NCBI RefSeq assembly: GCF_008274625.1
Contig: NZ_VTRU01000001.1
Location: 2,170,001 to 2,234,000 of the forward strand
Length of the DNA stretch: 64,000 nt
From: Chryseobacterium panacisoli
Lineage (GTDB): Bacteria > Bacteroidota > Bacteroidia > Flavobacteriales > Weeksellaceae
Reading direction: 5' to 3'
The notes beneath the pieces are model-generated. The model did not search any database. It was not told where the DNA came from and saw nothing but the letters and a program-made list of their open reading frames with translations. Made by a program: the position numbers and the translations under genes. Positions 8,685 through 19,200 of this stretch are shown here, piece after piece. Position 1 is the first letter of the stretch, and every line of letters starts with the position of its first letter.

Positions 8685-11114
8685 TTATTCCTTTATAAAT
8701 TTCTTTTGGATGATATTTCCATTGTCTTCAATAGAGATAACATAAACACTGTTGATTAATTTACTCAGATCAATTTTATTATCTAATATTATTCCGCCTG
8801 ATATAAATTGGCCGGAAACGCTGTATAACTTATAATTAGCCTTTCTACTAATATTTTTTATATATAACAGCGTTTTTACCGGATTCGGATAAATCAAAAC
8901 CTCATTCTGGTCCAGTAAATTAACTACTTGTTTTTTTTGAATGACCACTTTATAGTCCTCCACTTCTCCGTTTTTGAAGTCTGTACAGTTTACCGGGATA
9001 TCACCTCTTGACATTGCTACTCTCATTACAACATACTTATAGTCTGTCATACTCACAAAAGCATCTGCCGGTACATTAAATTTACCTGAAACAGAGTTGT
9101 CTGAATTGGGAGAAGATGTAAATATTCTTTCATTGATATCAAACTCTCCATTTCTGTTGAAGTCAATCCATACTGCGATTCCTTCGTTATAAGTATTTCC
9201 GGTCCATTTCTTCTCAATAATGATCTCATTGTCTGTTGATCCCTGAATCATCTCGATGAATGTTTTAGGAACGCCTGTATAATCTGTATAAGCAGAAGCT
9301 CCTGATTCATTCTCCATTGTTTTCTTACCAACAGGCTTCAGTGTGACTTTGGAAATATGCTCACCCGCAGAGCTTTCACCTTTCATCTTACAGTAGATGA
9401 CCGTAGGTGTTGTAAAGTAGTATGGAGGAGTATAATTTCCTGTAATACCATTGCAGACATTCACTACCATCATCTCATATTTCGTTAACTCTGTAAGGCC
9501 TGTCAATACAAGGTTATTTACTGATGATGATATTTCCGTCCAGCTTGGAATACCTACTTTTCTATAACGAAGAACATATGTTGCTCCAGGGAACGGATCC
9601 CATTGGATTGCTGCAGAAGTAGGAAACAACTGAGTAATTGTTAATCCTGAAGGCGGAGTTTCACATACTCTTTCTGTTGTAAAGACTTTAGGATTCGAAT
9701 ATGGATTCAGGGTTGTTTCTCCGTTACATTTGTTAGCAATCTGAACTTCATATGTTTTATTAACATCTAAACCTGTAAGGGTAAAGGTATTGGCAGGTGG
9801 TACAGGTAAAGTTACAGGATTCCAGGTTGTTGTTCCTACTTCTCTCCATCTCATTACATAGGTAGAATTTGTTGAAACTGGTGACCATTCAATCAATGCA
9901 GATGTTGACGTAATATTACTTATTATTACATTTGGAGGAAAGGGATCACATCTTGTTGAAAATTCCTGATGAGAATACCCCCCTATTGTTGCATTACACA
10001 CTGCAGCAATTTCAGTTTCATAAAATGTGGCAGGTAATAAATTGGTTAAATTGAAAATATTCATTGTGGCCGGAGGCTGTGCTATAGGTACATTTGTTAC
10101 GGTCCAGCTAGGAGAACCTACAGGCCTGTATCTTATCTGAAAAGCATCCGCATGATTACTTTGGGGCCATCTTATGGAAGCAGAATTATGAGTAATGTCA
10201 CTCAATGTGACTACAGGAGATGTAATATTACAAGACGGGGTGGTAAAACTTCCTCCGGAAATCCATAGACTTTTATCTGCCGGACTGCATACTGAACGGA
10301 CCCACCAATAATAAGTTGTATTTTGGGATAATTGAGATAAGTTCACAGAAACAAGACCACTTGTACCTGTGGGATTAGTTCCTGAAGTAGGCTGAACATT
10401 GGTTGTATTATAATAATATTCATATCCACCCAATGGAGCTAACGAAGGAGCAGCCCAGTTTAATATAGCAGTAGTAGGTGAAACAGAAGACGCAGGCATC
10501 GGAGTAGGAATAAAACAATTTCCCAGTGAGATATTATCTACAGCAGCCGGGGGCTGGCTACCTCCGTTATTGTTATTTTTCCACTCAAATACCAACCGCA
10601 TATTTGTACCTGCAAAGCTGCTTAAATTCAGATTTGAATTGATGTATGTCTTCCACGTTGACTGTATGTTGAAATCATTTCCTACTTTAATTCTCCCGGC
10701 TCCAGCTGTAATACTTGTTCCCGCTGCCGGAGTGAAAGATGTAGGAACCAGCCATACTCTCAGATAATCCTCAGAACCTTCTCCTGATGCCCTCCAATCA
10801 AATGATAAAATAGTTGTATTGGTTCCTGCAGGAATAGCAATATCAACATAAGCATGAGCAGTACTTGCTCCAGCAATATTATAAGCATTGGTACCTCCGT
10901 TGGTATTCGAAATATAAATAGCATTTGGAGGATTTCCTGCTGCATTACCATAAAACCATTTATTTGTCTGTGCAGTATTCACAAAGGTAAATCCGCCATT
11001 ACCCGTATTAAATTCCTGTTTGTACGGAAAACTTGCTGTGGTACAAGAGTTCAGTATAAAAATAGCAAGCACAGCAGATAGAAAACTCAGTAAAAAAGAA
11101 TATTTTTCTCTCAT
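8685..11114 (-). CDS. T9SS cargo with FN3 and GEVED domains
   Basis: Predicted surface or secreted protein of 809 residues. The N-terminal signal ends in a lipobox-like FILNSC (Cys24). Then come a jelly-roll region (about 30-205) resembling choice-of-anchor J domains, four fibronectin type III domains (about 206-575), one GEVED domain (575-725, ending NGEVEDYKV), and a type A T9SS sorting domain from IYPNPVKTLLYIKN to the C-terminal KKFIKE. Roughly the last 420 residues (FN3-FN3-GEVED-CTD) are very similar to the end of the 1476-residue protein encoded upstream, pointing to duplication. No enzyme domain is seen; adhesion or matrix binding is inference. The lipobox combined with a T9SS domain is unusual. 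Confidence 0.85.
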   Translation of the reverse strand: MREKYSFLLSFLSAVLAIFILNSCTTASFPYKQEFNTGNGGFTFVNTAQTNKWFYGNAAGNPPNAIYISNTNGGTNAYNIAGASTAHAYVDIAIPAGTNTTILSFDWRASGEGSEDYLRVWLVPTSFTPAAGTSITAGAGRIKVGNDFNIQSTWKTYINSNLNLSSFAGTNMRLVFEWKNNNNGGSQPPAAVDNISLGNCFIPTPMPASSVSPTTAILNWAAPSLAPLGGYEYYYNTTNVQPTSGTNPTGTSGLVSVNLSQLSQNTTYYWWVRSVCSPADKSLWISGGSFTTPSCNITSPVVTLSDITHNSASIRWPQSNHADAFQIRYRPVGSPSWTVTNVPIAQPPATMNIFNLTNLLPATFYETEIAAVCNATIGGYSHQEFSTRCDPFPPNVIISNITSTSALIEWSPVSTNSTYVMRWREVGTTTWNPVTLPVPPANTFTLTGLDVNKTYEVQIANKCNGETTLNPYSNPKVFTTERVCETPPSGLTITQLFPTSAAIQWDPFPGATYVLRYRKVGIPSWTEISSSVNNLVLTGLTELTKYEMMVVNVCNGITGNYTPPYYFTTPTVIYCKMKGESSAGEHISKVTLKPVGKKTMENESGASAYTDYTGVPKTFIEMIQGSTDNEIIIEKKWTGNTYNEGIAVWIDFNRNGEFDINERIFTSSPNSDNSVSGKFNVPADAFVSMTDYKYVVMRVAMSRGDIPVNCTDFKNGEVEDYKVVIQKKQVVNLLDQNEVLIYPNPVKTLLYIKNISRKANYKLYSVSGQFISGGIILDNKIDLSKLINSVYVISIEDNGNIIQKKFIKE

Positions 11115-11132
11115 TTTTTAAATTTTACTATT

Positions 11133-11441
11133 TTAATAAGTTTTTATTGTATGGTTCTCCTTACTTATCTGCCCAGGTTCAAAAGGAGTACTTTTTTGGA
11201 CAAGCTTATTTAGCCTGTAGTTATAATAATCCATTTCCCTAACTATCCATATAAAATGTTTTTTATCGCATTTTTTTTCACTTTTCATCTGGGATTTTAT
11301 TAATGAATGCTCTAACGAATAATAGCTATTATCAAACGAGCTATCTTTTATTATTTCTTCATTATAGGCTGTAAAAGTACATTTCAGATAAATCATTATG
11401 AACAAGCAAATAAAAAATAACGAAATAGATATTTTCTTCAT
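11133..11441 (-). CDS. Small exported protein of unknown function
   Basis: 102 residues, not recognised. The N-terminus MKKISISLFFICLFIMIYLKC is a signal peptide or membrane anchor. The rest is polar and Lys/Tyr-rich (SEKKCDKKHFIWIVREMDYYNYRLNKL) with no known motif. It lies between two paralogous T9SS genes on the same strand, ending 18 bases before the downstream one starts. It is very AT-rich. A standalone small gene or a lineage-specific insertion are both possible. Confidence 0.5.
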   Translation of the reverse strand: MKKISISLFFICLFIMIYLKCTFTAYNEEIIKDSSFDNSYYSLEHSLIKSQMKSEKKCDKKHFIWIVREMDYYNYRLNKLVQKSTPFEPGQISKENHTIKTY

Positions 11442-11630
11442 AATCTTCTGTTTTTTTATATTAATATCACAAATTTAATTAATTTATTATCAATAAAAAA
11501 CACAAATCACCAATTAGATAAAAATATCGCAATAAAAACTTAAAATAATTAAAAATATAAATGTTTTAAAGAAAATCAAATAAAAAAAATCAAAATATTG
11601 TGATTAATTAATATATAATAAGGTAAAAAA

Positions 11631-11658
11631 AATAAGCCTCCATTTCTGGAGGCTTATT
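11631..11658 (-). terminator. Terminator after 1476-aa T9SS gene
   Basis: Perfect stem AATAAGCCTCC / GGAGGCTTATT with a 6-base loop; on the minus strand it runs into eight Ts. Confidence 0.9.
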
Positions 11659-11678
11659 CTATTTGAAATTTAGTTTAT

Positions 11679-14600
11679 TTATTCTTTGATAAATTTCTTC
11701 TGAACAGTTTTACCGTTATCATCGATATCGATTACATAAACACCGTTAATCAATCTGCTTACGTTGATTTGATTGTTTAATAAGATACCATCTCCGATTA
11801 CCTGTCCTGCAGCATTGTAGATCTTATATTTAGCTCTCTTGCTGATATTTTTCACAAACAGTATTGAACTTACCGGGTTAGGATAAATCATGATACCCGT
11901 CTGATCAATTGGATTAGCAACAATCGGTTTAGAGATTCTTACTGTGTAATCCTCTACTTCTCCATTTTTGAAGCTTGTACAGTTTACAGGGATACCGTCT
12001 CTTTCCATTGCTACTCTCATCACTACATATTTGTAATCCGTCATACTTACAAACGCATCTGCCGGCACATTAAATTTACCTGAAATAGGGCTGTCTGTAT
12101 TTGGTGGAGAGCTCAATACTCTTTCATTGATATCGAATTCACCATTTCTGTTGAAGTCGATCCAAACTGCGATACCTTCGTTATAGGTATTTCCTGTCCA
12201 CTTCTTCTCAATGATGATCTCATTATCTGTTGATCCCTGGATCATTTCGATGAATGTTTTAGGAACTCCTGTATAATCTGTATACGTTGATGCTCCTGAT
12301 TCATTCTCCATTGTTTTCTTACCAGTAGGCTTCACAGTAACTTTAGAGATATGCTCACCTGTAGAACTTCCTGAATTCATCTGACAGTAAATTACTGTAG
12401 GAGTTGTGAAGTAATATGGAGGAGTATAGTTTCCTGGTGTACCGTTACAGATATTTACCACCTGCATTTCATATTTAGTTAATTCTGTAAGACCTGTTAA
12501 TACAAGGTTATTAACTAATGATGGTACTTCTGTCCAGCTTGGAATACCTACTTTTCTATATCTAAGAACATAGGTTGCTCCAGGGAAAGGATCCCACTGG
12601 ATTGCTGCCGATGTAGGAAGCAATTGAGTAATGGTTAATCCCGGAGGCGGGATCTCACAGATTCTTTCTGTTGTAAATACTTTAGGGTTAGAATATGGAT
12701 TCAGAGCAGTTTCTCCATTACACATATTAGCAATCTGTACTTCGTAAGTAGTGAACGGCTCTAATGGAGTTACGCTACCTAACACATAGGTATTTGCAGG
12801 AGCTGCAGGTAAACTGATAAGAGTCCATGCAGTAGTACCTACTTTTCTCCATCTCATTGTATAAGTAGAGCTTGCTGCAAGCGGAGCCCATGTAATCAAT
12901 GCTGTTGTTGGAGTAATGTTACTTACTGTCACATTCGGAGGAGTAGGATCACATCTTGTGGTAAATGTCTTGATTGGAGTAGCTGTACCAACAATATCTC
13001 CACAAATTGCGGCTACTTCTACTTCATAAGTTGTAGCTGGTGTCAATCCGGTGATTACTAATGGAAGGTTACCCAATTGTGTTGATGCGTATACTTGTGT
13101 CCAAGCTGTTGTTCCCTGAACTCTGTATCTTACTACATAACTTACTCCTGCCCCTGTAATGGTAACAGTAGCTGTTGTATGAGTAGTAGTAAATGTAGGA
13201 GCGTTTGGAGTTGCATTGCTACAAGGTCTAATTCTTACTCTGTAGTCTTCAACTTCTCCATCTACGGCATTCTGACACATTACAGGGGCACTTGTACGTT
13301 TTAGTACAACTCTCATTGTAGTTGTCAATGGACCCGTATAAGATGTTGAAGGAACAGCAAACGTAGCAGTAACGGGAGTAGTTGTGTTAGGCGGAGAAAT
13401 TAAAATTCTTTCAGCGTCTGTAAACTGTCCGTTTCTGTCAAAGTCAATCCATGCTGTTACAGCATCGTTTCCTGTTGCTCCAGTCCAACCTTTAGCTACA
13501 GAGATTTTATTATTTTGAGAATTAACATCTAAAGTAATAAGAGTCTCAGGTGTTGTGTAGCTGGTATAATTAGTCTGTACTGAAGTATTGTTCATTGGAG
13601 GAACTCCAAGGTTTGAAGAGGTAACTGTTACATTCGAAATATGGTCATTCGTTCCCGTACCAGTCATCTGGCAGTAAGACAACGGTGGTGTTGTAAAGGT
13701 TACTGATGATGAGTAAGATCCTGTAGAACCATTACAAGTTGTAGAAACCTGAACTTCATAATTCGTCTGCTCAGTAAGACCAGTGATTCCATAGAAGTTT
13801 TGGCCAGCTAGCACAGTAGCCGTCTGCCAAACTCCTCCAGGAGTAGTTCTCCATCTTATATTATAAGTAGCTCCTACCGTTGCAACCCATGATACTGTTG
13901 CAGTAGTTGCACCAATATTGTTTACTGTAATATTCGTTGGAGGAGCTGTTGAGCATGGTTGAGAATCTACAAATTTCACTGCGTAATCTTCTACTTCTCC
14001 CTGAGTAAATGTTCCACAAGGGTTAGCGTTGTCAAAATATCTCATTACGACACGCATACGGGTAGGAAGAGTTCCTGTATATACATTTCCACTCGCCACT
14101 GTAGGTACAGCAAAAGTTGCCGTTACCGGAGTAGTTGTATTATAAGTAGTATTCAGAATTCTCTCACTTGTTTCAAATGTTCCGTTTCTGTTAAAGTCAA
14201 CCCACGCTGAAACTCCATAAGATGTTGGAGAACCTGGCCAGTATTTGTTCACAGAAATTTTATTATTTGCAGAACCTCTTTCAAATATAACAACTCTTGT
14301 AGGGTCTGGTGTATAATCTTTGTAGTTATCCGATCCTGAATTGCTCAACATAATAGGAGTATTCGTAGGAGTAACGGTTACGTTATTAATATATCCGCTA
14401 GTGGCAGTATTACCTGTTGGACCTGCCGTACAATAAGTAAGAGCCGGAGTTGTAAAGGTTAAGCTAGGAGAAAATGCTCCTGTAGTACCTCCACAAATAG
14501 TAGCTACCTGAACTTCATAGGTAGTCTGCTCTAATAATCCTGTAAGTATTTGGTTACTTACCAAAGGTGTATTTACAGCAATCTGCTGCCATGCACCGGA

Positions 14601-16109
14601 AGGAGAAACTCTGTATCTTACAATATAAGTAGCTCCTGTAGTTGATGTCCAAGTAACGTTAGCTGAAGAAGGAGTTACGTTGTTTACCTGAATATCAGCC
14701 GGTGGAGCTGTAGTACATGCTGATAAATCAATAAGTTTAACAGCATAATCTTCAGTCTCACCATAAGAATACGTTCCACAGGCATTAATAGGACTATACT
14801 CATTCATTACTACACGCATTCTGGTAGTAAGGTTTCCGGTATATGCACCACCTGCAGCAGTTGGTATATTGAATGTAGCTGTAACCGGCGTTGTCGTATT
14901 ACTTGGAGAAGTTAATACTCTTTCAGTCGCTTCAAAAATACCATTACGGTTAAAGTCAATCCAAACTCCTGTTAAGAAGCTATATTGATAACCCGGCCAT
15001 GTTTTTGATACAGAAACAGTAGCAGTACCACCTCTTACCAAAGTAACTAATCTTGTAGGATCTGTACTGTAATTTGTGTAACCACTTTGATTAGAGTTGC
15101 TTACCATCGAAGGAGCTCCTTGTGCATTAACTGCAACCTGGCTTATATACCCATCAATAAAGGTACTTGTAGCCGCTGAATTACAATAAGTAAGTGCCGG
15201 AGTTGTAAAGTTTACACTGGAAGAAAATGCTCCCTGAGTACCCCCACAGATAGTAGCTACCTGAACTTCATACTGGGTTTGTTCTGTTAATCCGGTAATA
15301 ATCTGATTTCCTACCAAAGGTGTTGTTACGTTAATGGTCACCCAAGGGCCTCCCGCTACAGGTCTGTATCGTACAACGTACGTAGCACCTGCAGAAAGAT
15401 ACCAGCCTACATTAGCAGAAGTTGTTGTCAGGTTGGAAACTGTAATATTGGTAGGAGGAGCTGTAGAACAAGCCGGCAGCGGATGGCTTTCCAACTGTAT
15501 TCTAGGAATATCCGCAAGTCTGTCTTTTGCAGTAGGAGGTGCTGCAGGATCTGGGTTTGCGGAATCTTCATAATAGATCATCCCTCTGTTTGCTCCTGCA
15601 TTATAAGATCCCCAAGCCGTACCTGGCGAAGACGAATAACCTGGAGTTTTTTCATTTACAGCAATCACAAGATTGTCTGTTCCGTTCCACAAAAACGGAG
15701 TAGCCAACTGAAGAGTTACCCAGTTCCCATTTGTCAGGGTAGGTAAAACTCCGTCGAAAACCTGGGTTAAACCACTTAATGGAACCCAACTTGTAGTGGT
15801 TGCAAAGTTATTCTGGGTTGTGTTCCCCATATATACTACCCAATCCTTATAGACATCCTGAGATGTTGAAACGGTGGTAGAATAAAACTTTACAGCCGTG
15901 ATATAGTTCGACGTACCTATAGCAGTCGTAAGTTCCGCAGCAGTATAAATCTGCTGGGAATAACTATACCCATAATAGGAACGTATGGGGAGATACACTG
16001 AGGTACCCGTTCCTGTCCCGATCTGTCCTGCCTGAGCTGAGACTTTGGATACAAAGCCTGTACAGATCAAACAGAGAAACAGAATTAAAGAGGTAAAGAA
16101 TTTCTTCAT
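11679..16109 (-). CDS. Large modular T9SS cargo, six FN3 and four GEVED domains
   Basis: Predicted secreted or surface-attached protein, 1476 residues. Signal peptide 1-26 (ends SKVSAQ). A beta-rich region to about 212 is followed by alternating modules: FN3 (213-305), GEVED (306-460), FN3 (463-555), GEVED (555-715), FN3 (716-810), GEVED (811-960), three FN3 (965-1235), GEVED (1240-1385) and a type A sorting domain (MIYPNPVSSILFVKN...KKFIKE). Each GEVED module has the WIDFNRNG and GE(V/T)EDY signatures. T9SS carries such proteins across the outer membrane and usually cleaves and anchors the C-terminal domain. No catalytic motif is seen, so an adhesin or scaffold is inferred. Its own hairpin terminator separates it from the paralogue downstream. 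Confidence 0.9.
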   Translation of the reverse strand: MKKFFTSLILFLCLICTGFVSKVSAQAGQIGTGTGTSVYLPIRSYYGYSYSQQIYTAAELTTAIGTSNYITAVKFYSTTVSTSQDVYKDWVVYMGNTTQNNFATTTSWVPLSGLTQVFDGVLPTLTNGNWVTLQLATPFLWNGTDNLVIAVNEKTPGYSSSPGTAWGSYNAGANRGMIYYEDSANPDPAAPPTAKDRLADIPRIQLESHPLPACSTAPPTNITVSNLTTTSANVGWYLSAGATYVVRYRPVAGGPWVTINVTTPLVGNQIITGLTEQTQYEVQVATICGGTQGAFSSSVNFTTPALTYCNSAATSTFIDGYISQVAVNAQGAPSMVSNSNQSGYTNYSTDPTRLVTLVRGGTATVSVSKTWPGYQYSFLTGVWIDFNRNGIFEATERVLTSPSNTTTPVTATFNIPTAAGGAYTGNLTTRMRVVMNEYSPINACGTYSYGETEDYAVKLIDLSACTTAPPADIQVNNVTPSSANVTWTSTTGATYIVRYRVSPSGAWQQIAVNTPLVSNQILTGLLEQTTYEVQVATICGGTTGAFSPSLTFTTPALTYCTAGPTGNTATSGYINNVTVTPTNTPIMLSNSGSDNYKDYTPDPTRVVIFERGSANNKISVNKYWPGSPTSYGVSAWVDFNRNGTFETSERILNTTYNTTTPVTATFAVPTVASGNVYTGTLPTRMRVVMRYFDNANPCGTFTQGEVEDYAVKFVDSQPCSTAPPTNITVNNIGATTATVSWVATVGATYNIRWRTTPGGVWQTATVLAGQNFYGITGLTEQTNYEVQVSTTCNGSTGSYSSSVTFTTPPLSYCQMTGTGTNDHISNVTVTSSNLGVPPMNNTSVQTNYTSYTTPETLITLDVNSQNNKISVAKGWTGATGNDAVTAWIDFDRNGQFTDAERILISPPNTTTPVTATFAVPSTSYTGPLTTTMRVVLKRTSAPVMCQNAVDGEVEDYRVRIRPCSNATPNAPTFTTTHTTATVTITGAGVSYVVRYRVQGTTAWTQVYASTQLGNLPLVITGLTPATTYEVEVAAICGDIVGTATPIKTFTTRCDPTPPNVTVSNITPTTALITWAPLAASSTYTMRWRKVGTTAWTLISLPAAPANTYVLGSVTPLEPFTTYEVQIANMCNGETALNPYSNPKVFTTERICEIPPPGLTITQLLPTSAAIQWDPFPGATYVLRYRKVGIPSWTEVPSLVNNLVLTGLTELTKYEMQVVNICNGTPGNYTPPYYFTTPTVIYCQMNSGSSTGEHISKVTVKPTGKKTMENESGASTYTDYTGVPKTFIEMIQGSTDNEIIIEKKWTGNTYNEGIAVWIDFNRNGEFDINERVLSSPPNTDSPISGKFNVPADAFVSMTDYKYVVMRVAMERDGIPVNCTSFKNGEVEDYTVRISKPIVANPIDQTGIMIYPNPVSSILFVKNISKRAKYKIYNAAGQVIGDGILLNNQINVSRLINGVYVIDIDDNGKTVQKKFIKE

Positions 16110-16228
16110 AATGTTTTCATTATAATATTAATCATACAAATCTAATCATTTTTTGTTATTAATTTACAGGCGAATTTAGGTTTTTTTATAAAAATATAAC
16201 AATATCTCCACTTTTGCTTTAAATAAAG

Positions 16229-16253
16229 AAATCCCCGGGAAAGCCCGGGGATT
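16229..16253 (-). terminator. Terminator after T9SS metallopeptidase gene
   Basis: Very GC-rich perfect stem AAATCCCCGGG / CCCGGGGATTT in an AT-rich gap. On the minus strand it continues into CTTTATTT. Confidence 0.85.
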
Positions 16254-16275
16254 TACTATTATTTGAAGGTTATCT

Positions 16276-19200
16276 TTATTTTTTGATGAATTTAGATTTG
16301 AATTGCTCAATTCCTTTATCATCTATTGTAATTACATAACCACCTTTAATTAAAGTTGAAACATTCACTTTTCCATCATTGATATTTCCTCTATCTACTA
16401 ATTGTCCAGCAGCACTATAGATTTTATAAGTAGCTTTATCTGAAACTTTAGTAACATTTAAAATATCACTTACCGGATTTGGATAAATCTGAATACCGTT
16501 ATTTTTAACAGCTGTTTCAGAAGTAGCAAGGGTACCAGTAATGACTACGTTATAATCTTCAACCTCACCATAATCAAAATTATTTCCACACAGATAATCT
16601 GCCGGTAATGATAAGCCTGCATTTGTACTTCCTACAAAAAATGCCACAACTCTCATTCTTAATGGCTGTCCTTCTACTGCACTACTTGGGATTGTAACAT
16701 TCCCTGTTACTACAGTTGGCGACGGACTAAGCGCTACAGGATAATTCAATACTCTTTCTGATTCGCTGAAAACACCATCCTTATTAAAATCAATAAATGC
16801 AGCTACTGTATCATAATCAGCAACATCAGGGTTACTAAGAGTAACAGACATAGGATAAACATTCCCTTTTGTTAAGTTTATCTGAAGTGCAGTGTTTGTT
16901 GTATAGTTTGTATACGTACTACTTGCTGAAGTATTATTTACATTCGAAAGTGTTACATTCGAAATATACTCATAGCTAGGATCACTCGTAGAAGCGGTAC
17001 AATAAGCAAGTTGTGGTGTAGTGAAGTTTACAGAAGCAGAATACGTTCCTACTGTAGTACCGCAAACTAAAGCTACCTGAACTTCATATTGTGTACCATC
17101 TATTAAATTACCTAAATTGATTGACGGCACTGTTGTATCAGCTTCAGTCCAAGCAGTTGTACCTACCTTTCTGTAACGTACTTTATAAGTTGCCCCGGTA
17201 TAAGACATCCATGATACGCTTGCAGAAGATACTGTAATATTGCTCACCGCTACGTTCGTTGGAGCAGCACTGCTACATGCAGATAGAGGTGCAATACTAA
17301 CAGGTCCTACCGCATAGAAAATATTACCTATTGAAGAAATTCTTACTTTAATAGTCTGTCCGTTCAATGAAGAAGGGAAAGTAAAGTTTTCAGAACCATC
17401 ATTAGGTGTTGAAGCAGATAAAACAGTCCAGGTTGTCCCGTTATCTGTAGTATAATCAATCTTTACGTTAGCTACATTATAAGGAGCAGCATTTGTATTG
17501 GCAACAATCCATTGAACCGGAGTTGGAGTATTCACATCAGCATATTGGTTAGCTACTCTGAAAGGCCCATTATCTCCCACAACAACCGTCTGAACTTTAA
17601 AAGCTGACTGCTGTTGAGCTACATTAGAATTATTATCTCTAACAGTTAATGCAAAGTTTGTCGTTCTTGCTACAGTTGATACTGCTTCCCAAGTATTGTT
17701 TGCATTATTTAATACTCCGTTCATTACAGATGCAAACTTAGGGAAATATCTTACCGGATTCGTACTTGGAACAGCAGATCTGAACGAAGCACCTGACATT
17801 GTATTTCCTAAGTTAAACTTGTTAATAGAAACTGAAGCATCGTCAACTTCTTCCCAAGAATAAGTCATTGGATCATTTTCAGGATCCGTAGCACCACCTG
17901 TTAAAACAAAAGCAGTACCCTTAGGAATATTATATGTTGGTAAATCCGTAACTACCGGTGGATTATTGGTAATGGTAGTCTCAACATCACACGTTTTTGC
18001 AATTAAGTTAGCCTGAACCTGACCAATACTTGCCTTATGGAAATAAGGATCAGAATTAGCCTGAACATCTGTATTAGGACCAGTAATACCTGCGTATCCC
18101 ATAATGGTAGTTCCTGAACCAGGTTCCATATTTACACCACTTCCTTCAATATTATGAGAGAAAGTATGGTTAGCTCCTAACTGGTGTCCCATCTCATGAG
18201 CAACATAGTCGATATCAAAGCTATCACCTGATGGAATTCCATTTGCCGGAGAAGTAAATCCTGAACCTTTTCCTTTAGGAACTGTAGTTGTAGGATTGAT
18301 ACATACACATCCGATACATCCGGCATTTCCTCCACCTCCTGATTTACCGAACAAGTGTCCGATATCGTAGTTGACATCTCCTACATTGGCTGTCAAAGCA
18401 GCCTGCAGCTGTCCATTCCATGCTCCTCCCGCTCCTGTTGCAGCAGCAGAATATGGATCTGTAGCCGGGTCAATATAAATTACACCTGGAAAATTCTGCA
18501 AATTCAAATGCAATGCAAAATCTTTCTCAAAAACTCCGTTTACTCTGGTTAAAGTATTATTGATTGCAACAAGTGCCGGAGCTCTTTTCTGATCATCTGT
18601 AGCTGTAGCAGGTACACCAGCAAGTCCCATAAAGTATTGGGTATACTCACCAGTAACAGACATTGCCAGTCTCATTGTTCTGTATTTCTTATCAGAAGTC
18701 TTATTGAAAGTCGTTGCCTGATTTGAGAATGACTGCCCATTTTTTAATAAAGCGTCTATTTCCTTTTTAGCAACAGGAGATTCTTCTGTAGAACATAAGA
18801 ACCCACTTTTATCCTTTTTAGTTTTAGGATGAACGGCATAAACTGTTTTATCTGCAGAAGCCGGGTCAATAAACTCATAATTACCTCCATGGATAATCAT
18901 CGACTGAAAATCATTAGGAGCAATACTGAATCTTAAATACTTGGTAGGGTCTTCTACACTTGTTCCAACATAAGATCCTAATTCATACTTGTCCGCCAGT
19001 TCTTTTACAACTACCGGAAAACTGTATACATTAAACCTTTCAATCTTCCCGCTCATAGTGGGAAGAGAAATCACTACAGGAGTGGCATTTGTACCCATTT
19101 CCTGTGCATTCTTCAGCTGAGATCTCAGTAAGTTCAGGTCTAATTTATAGTACCCGTTTCCTCTTACATTAGATTGATCTACTCTAAATCCTGTACTTCT

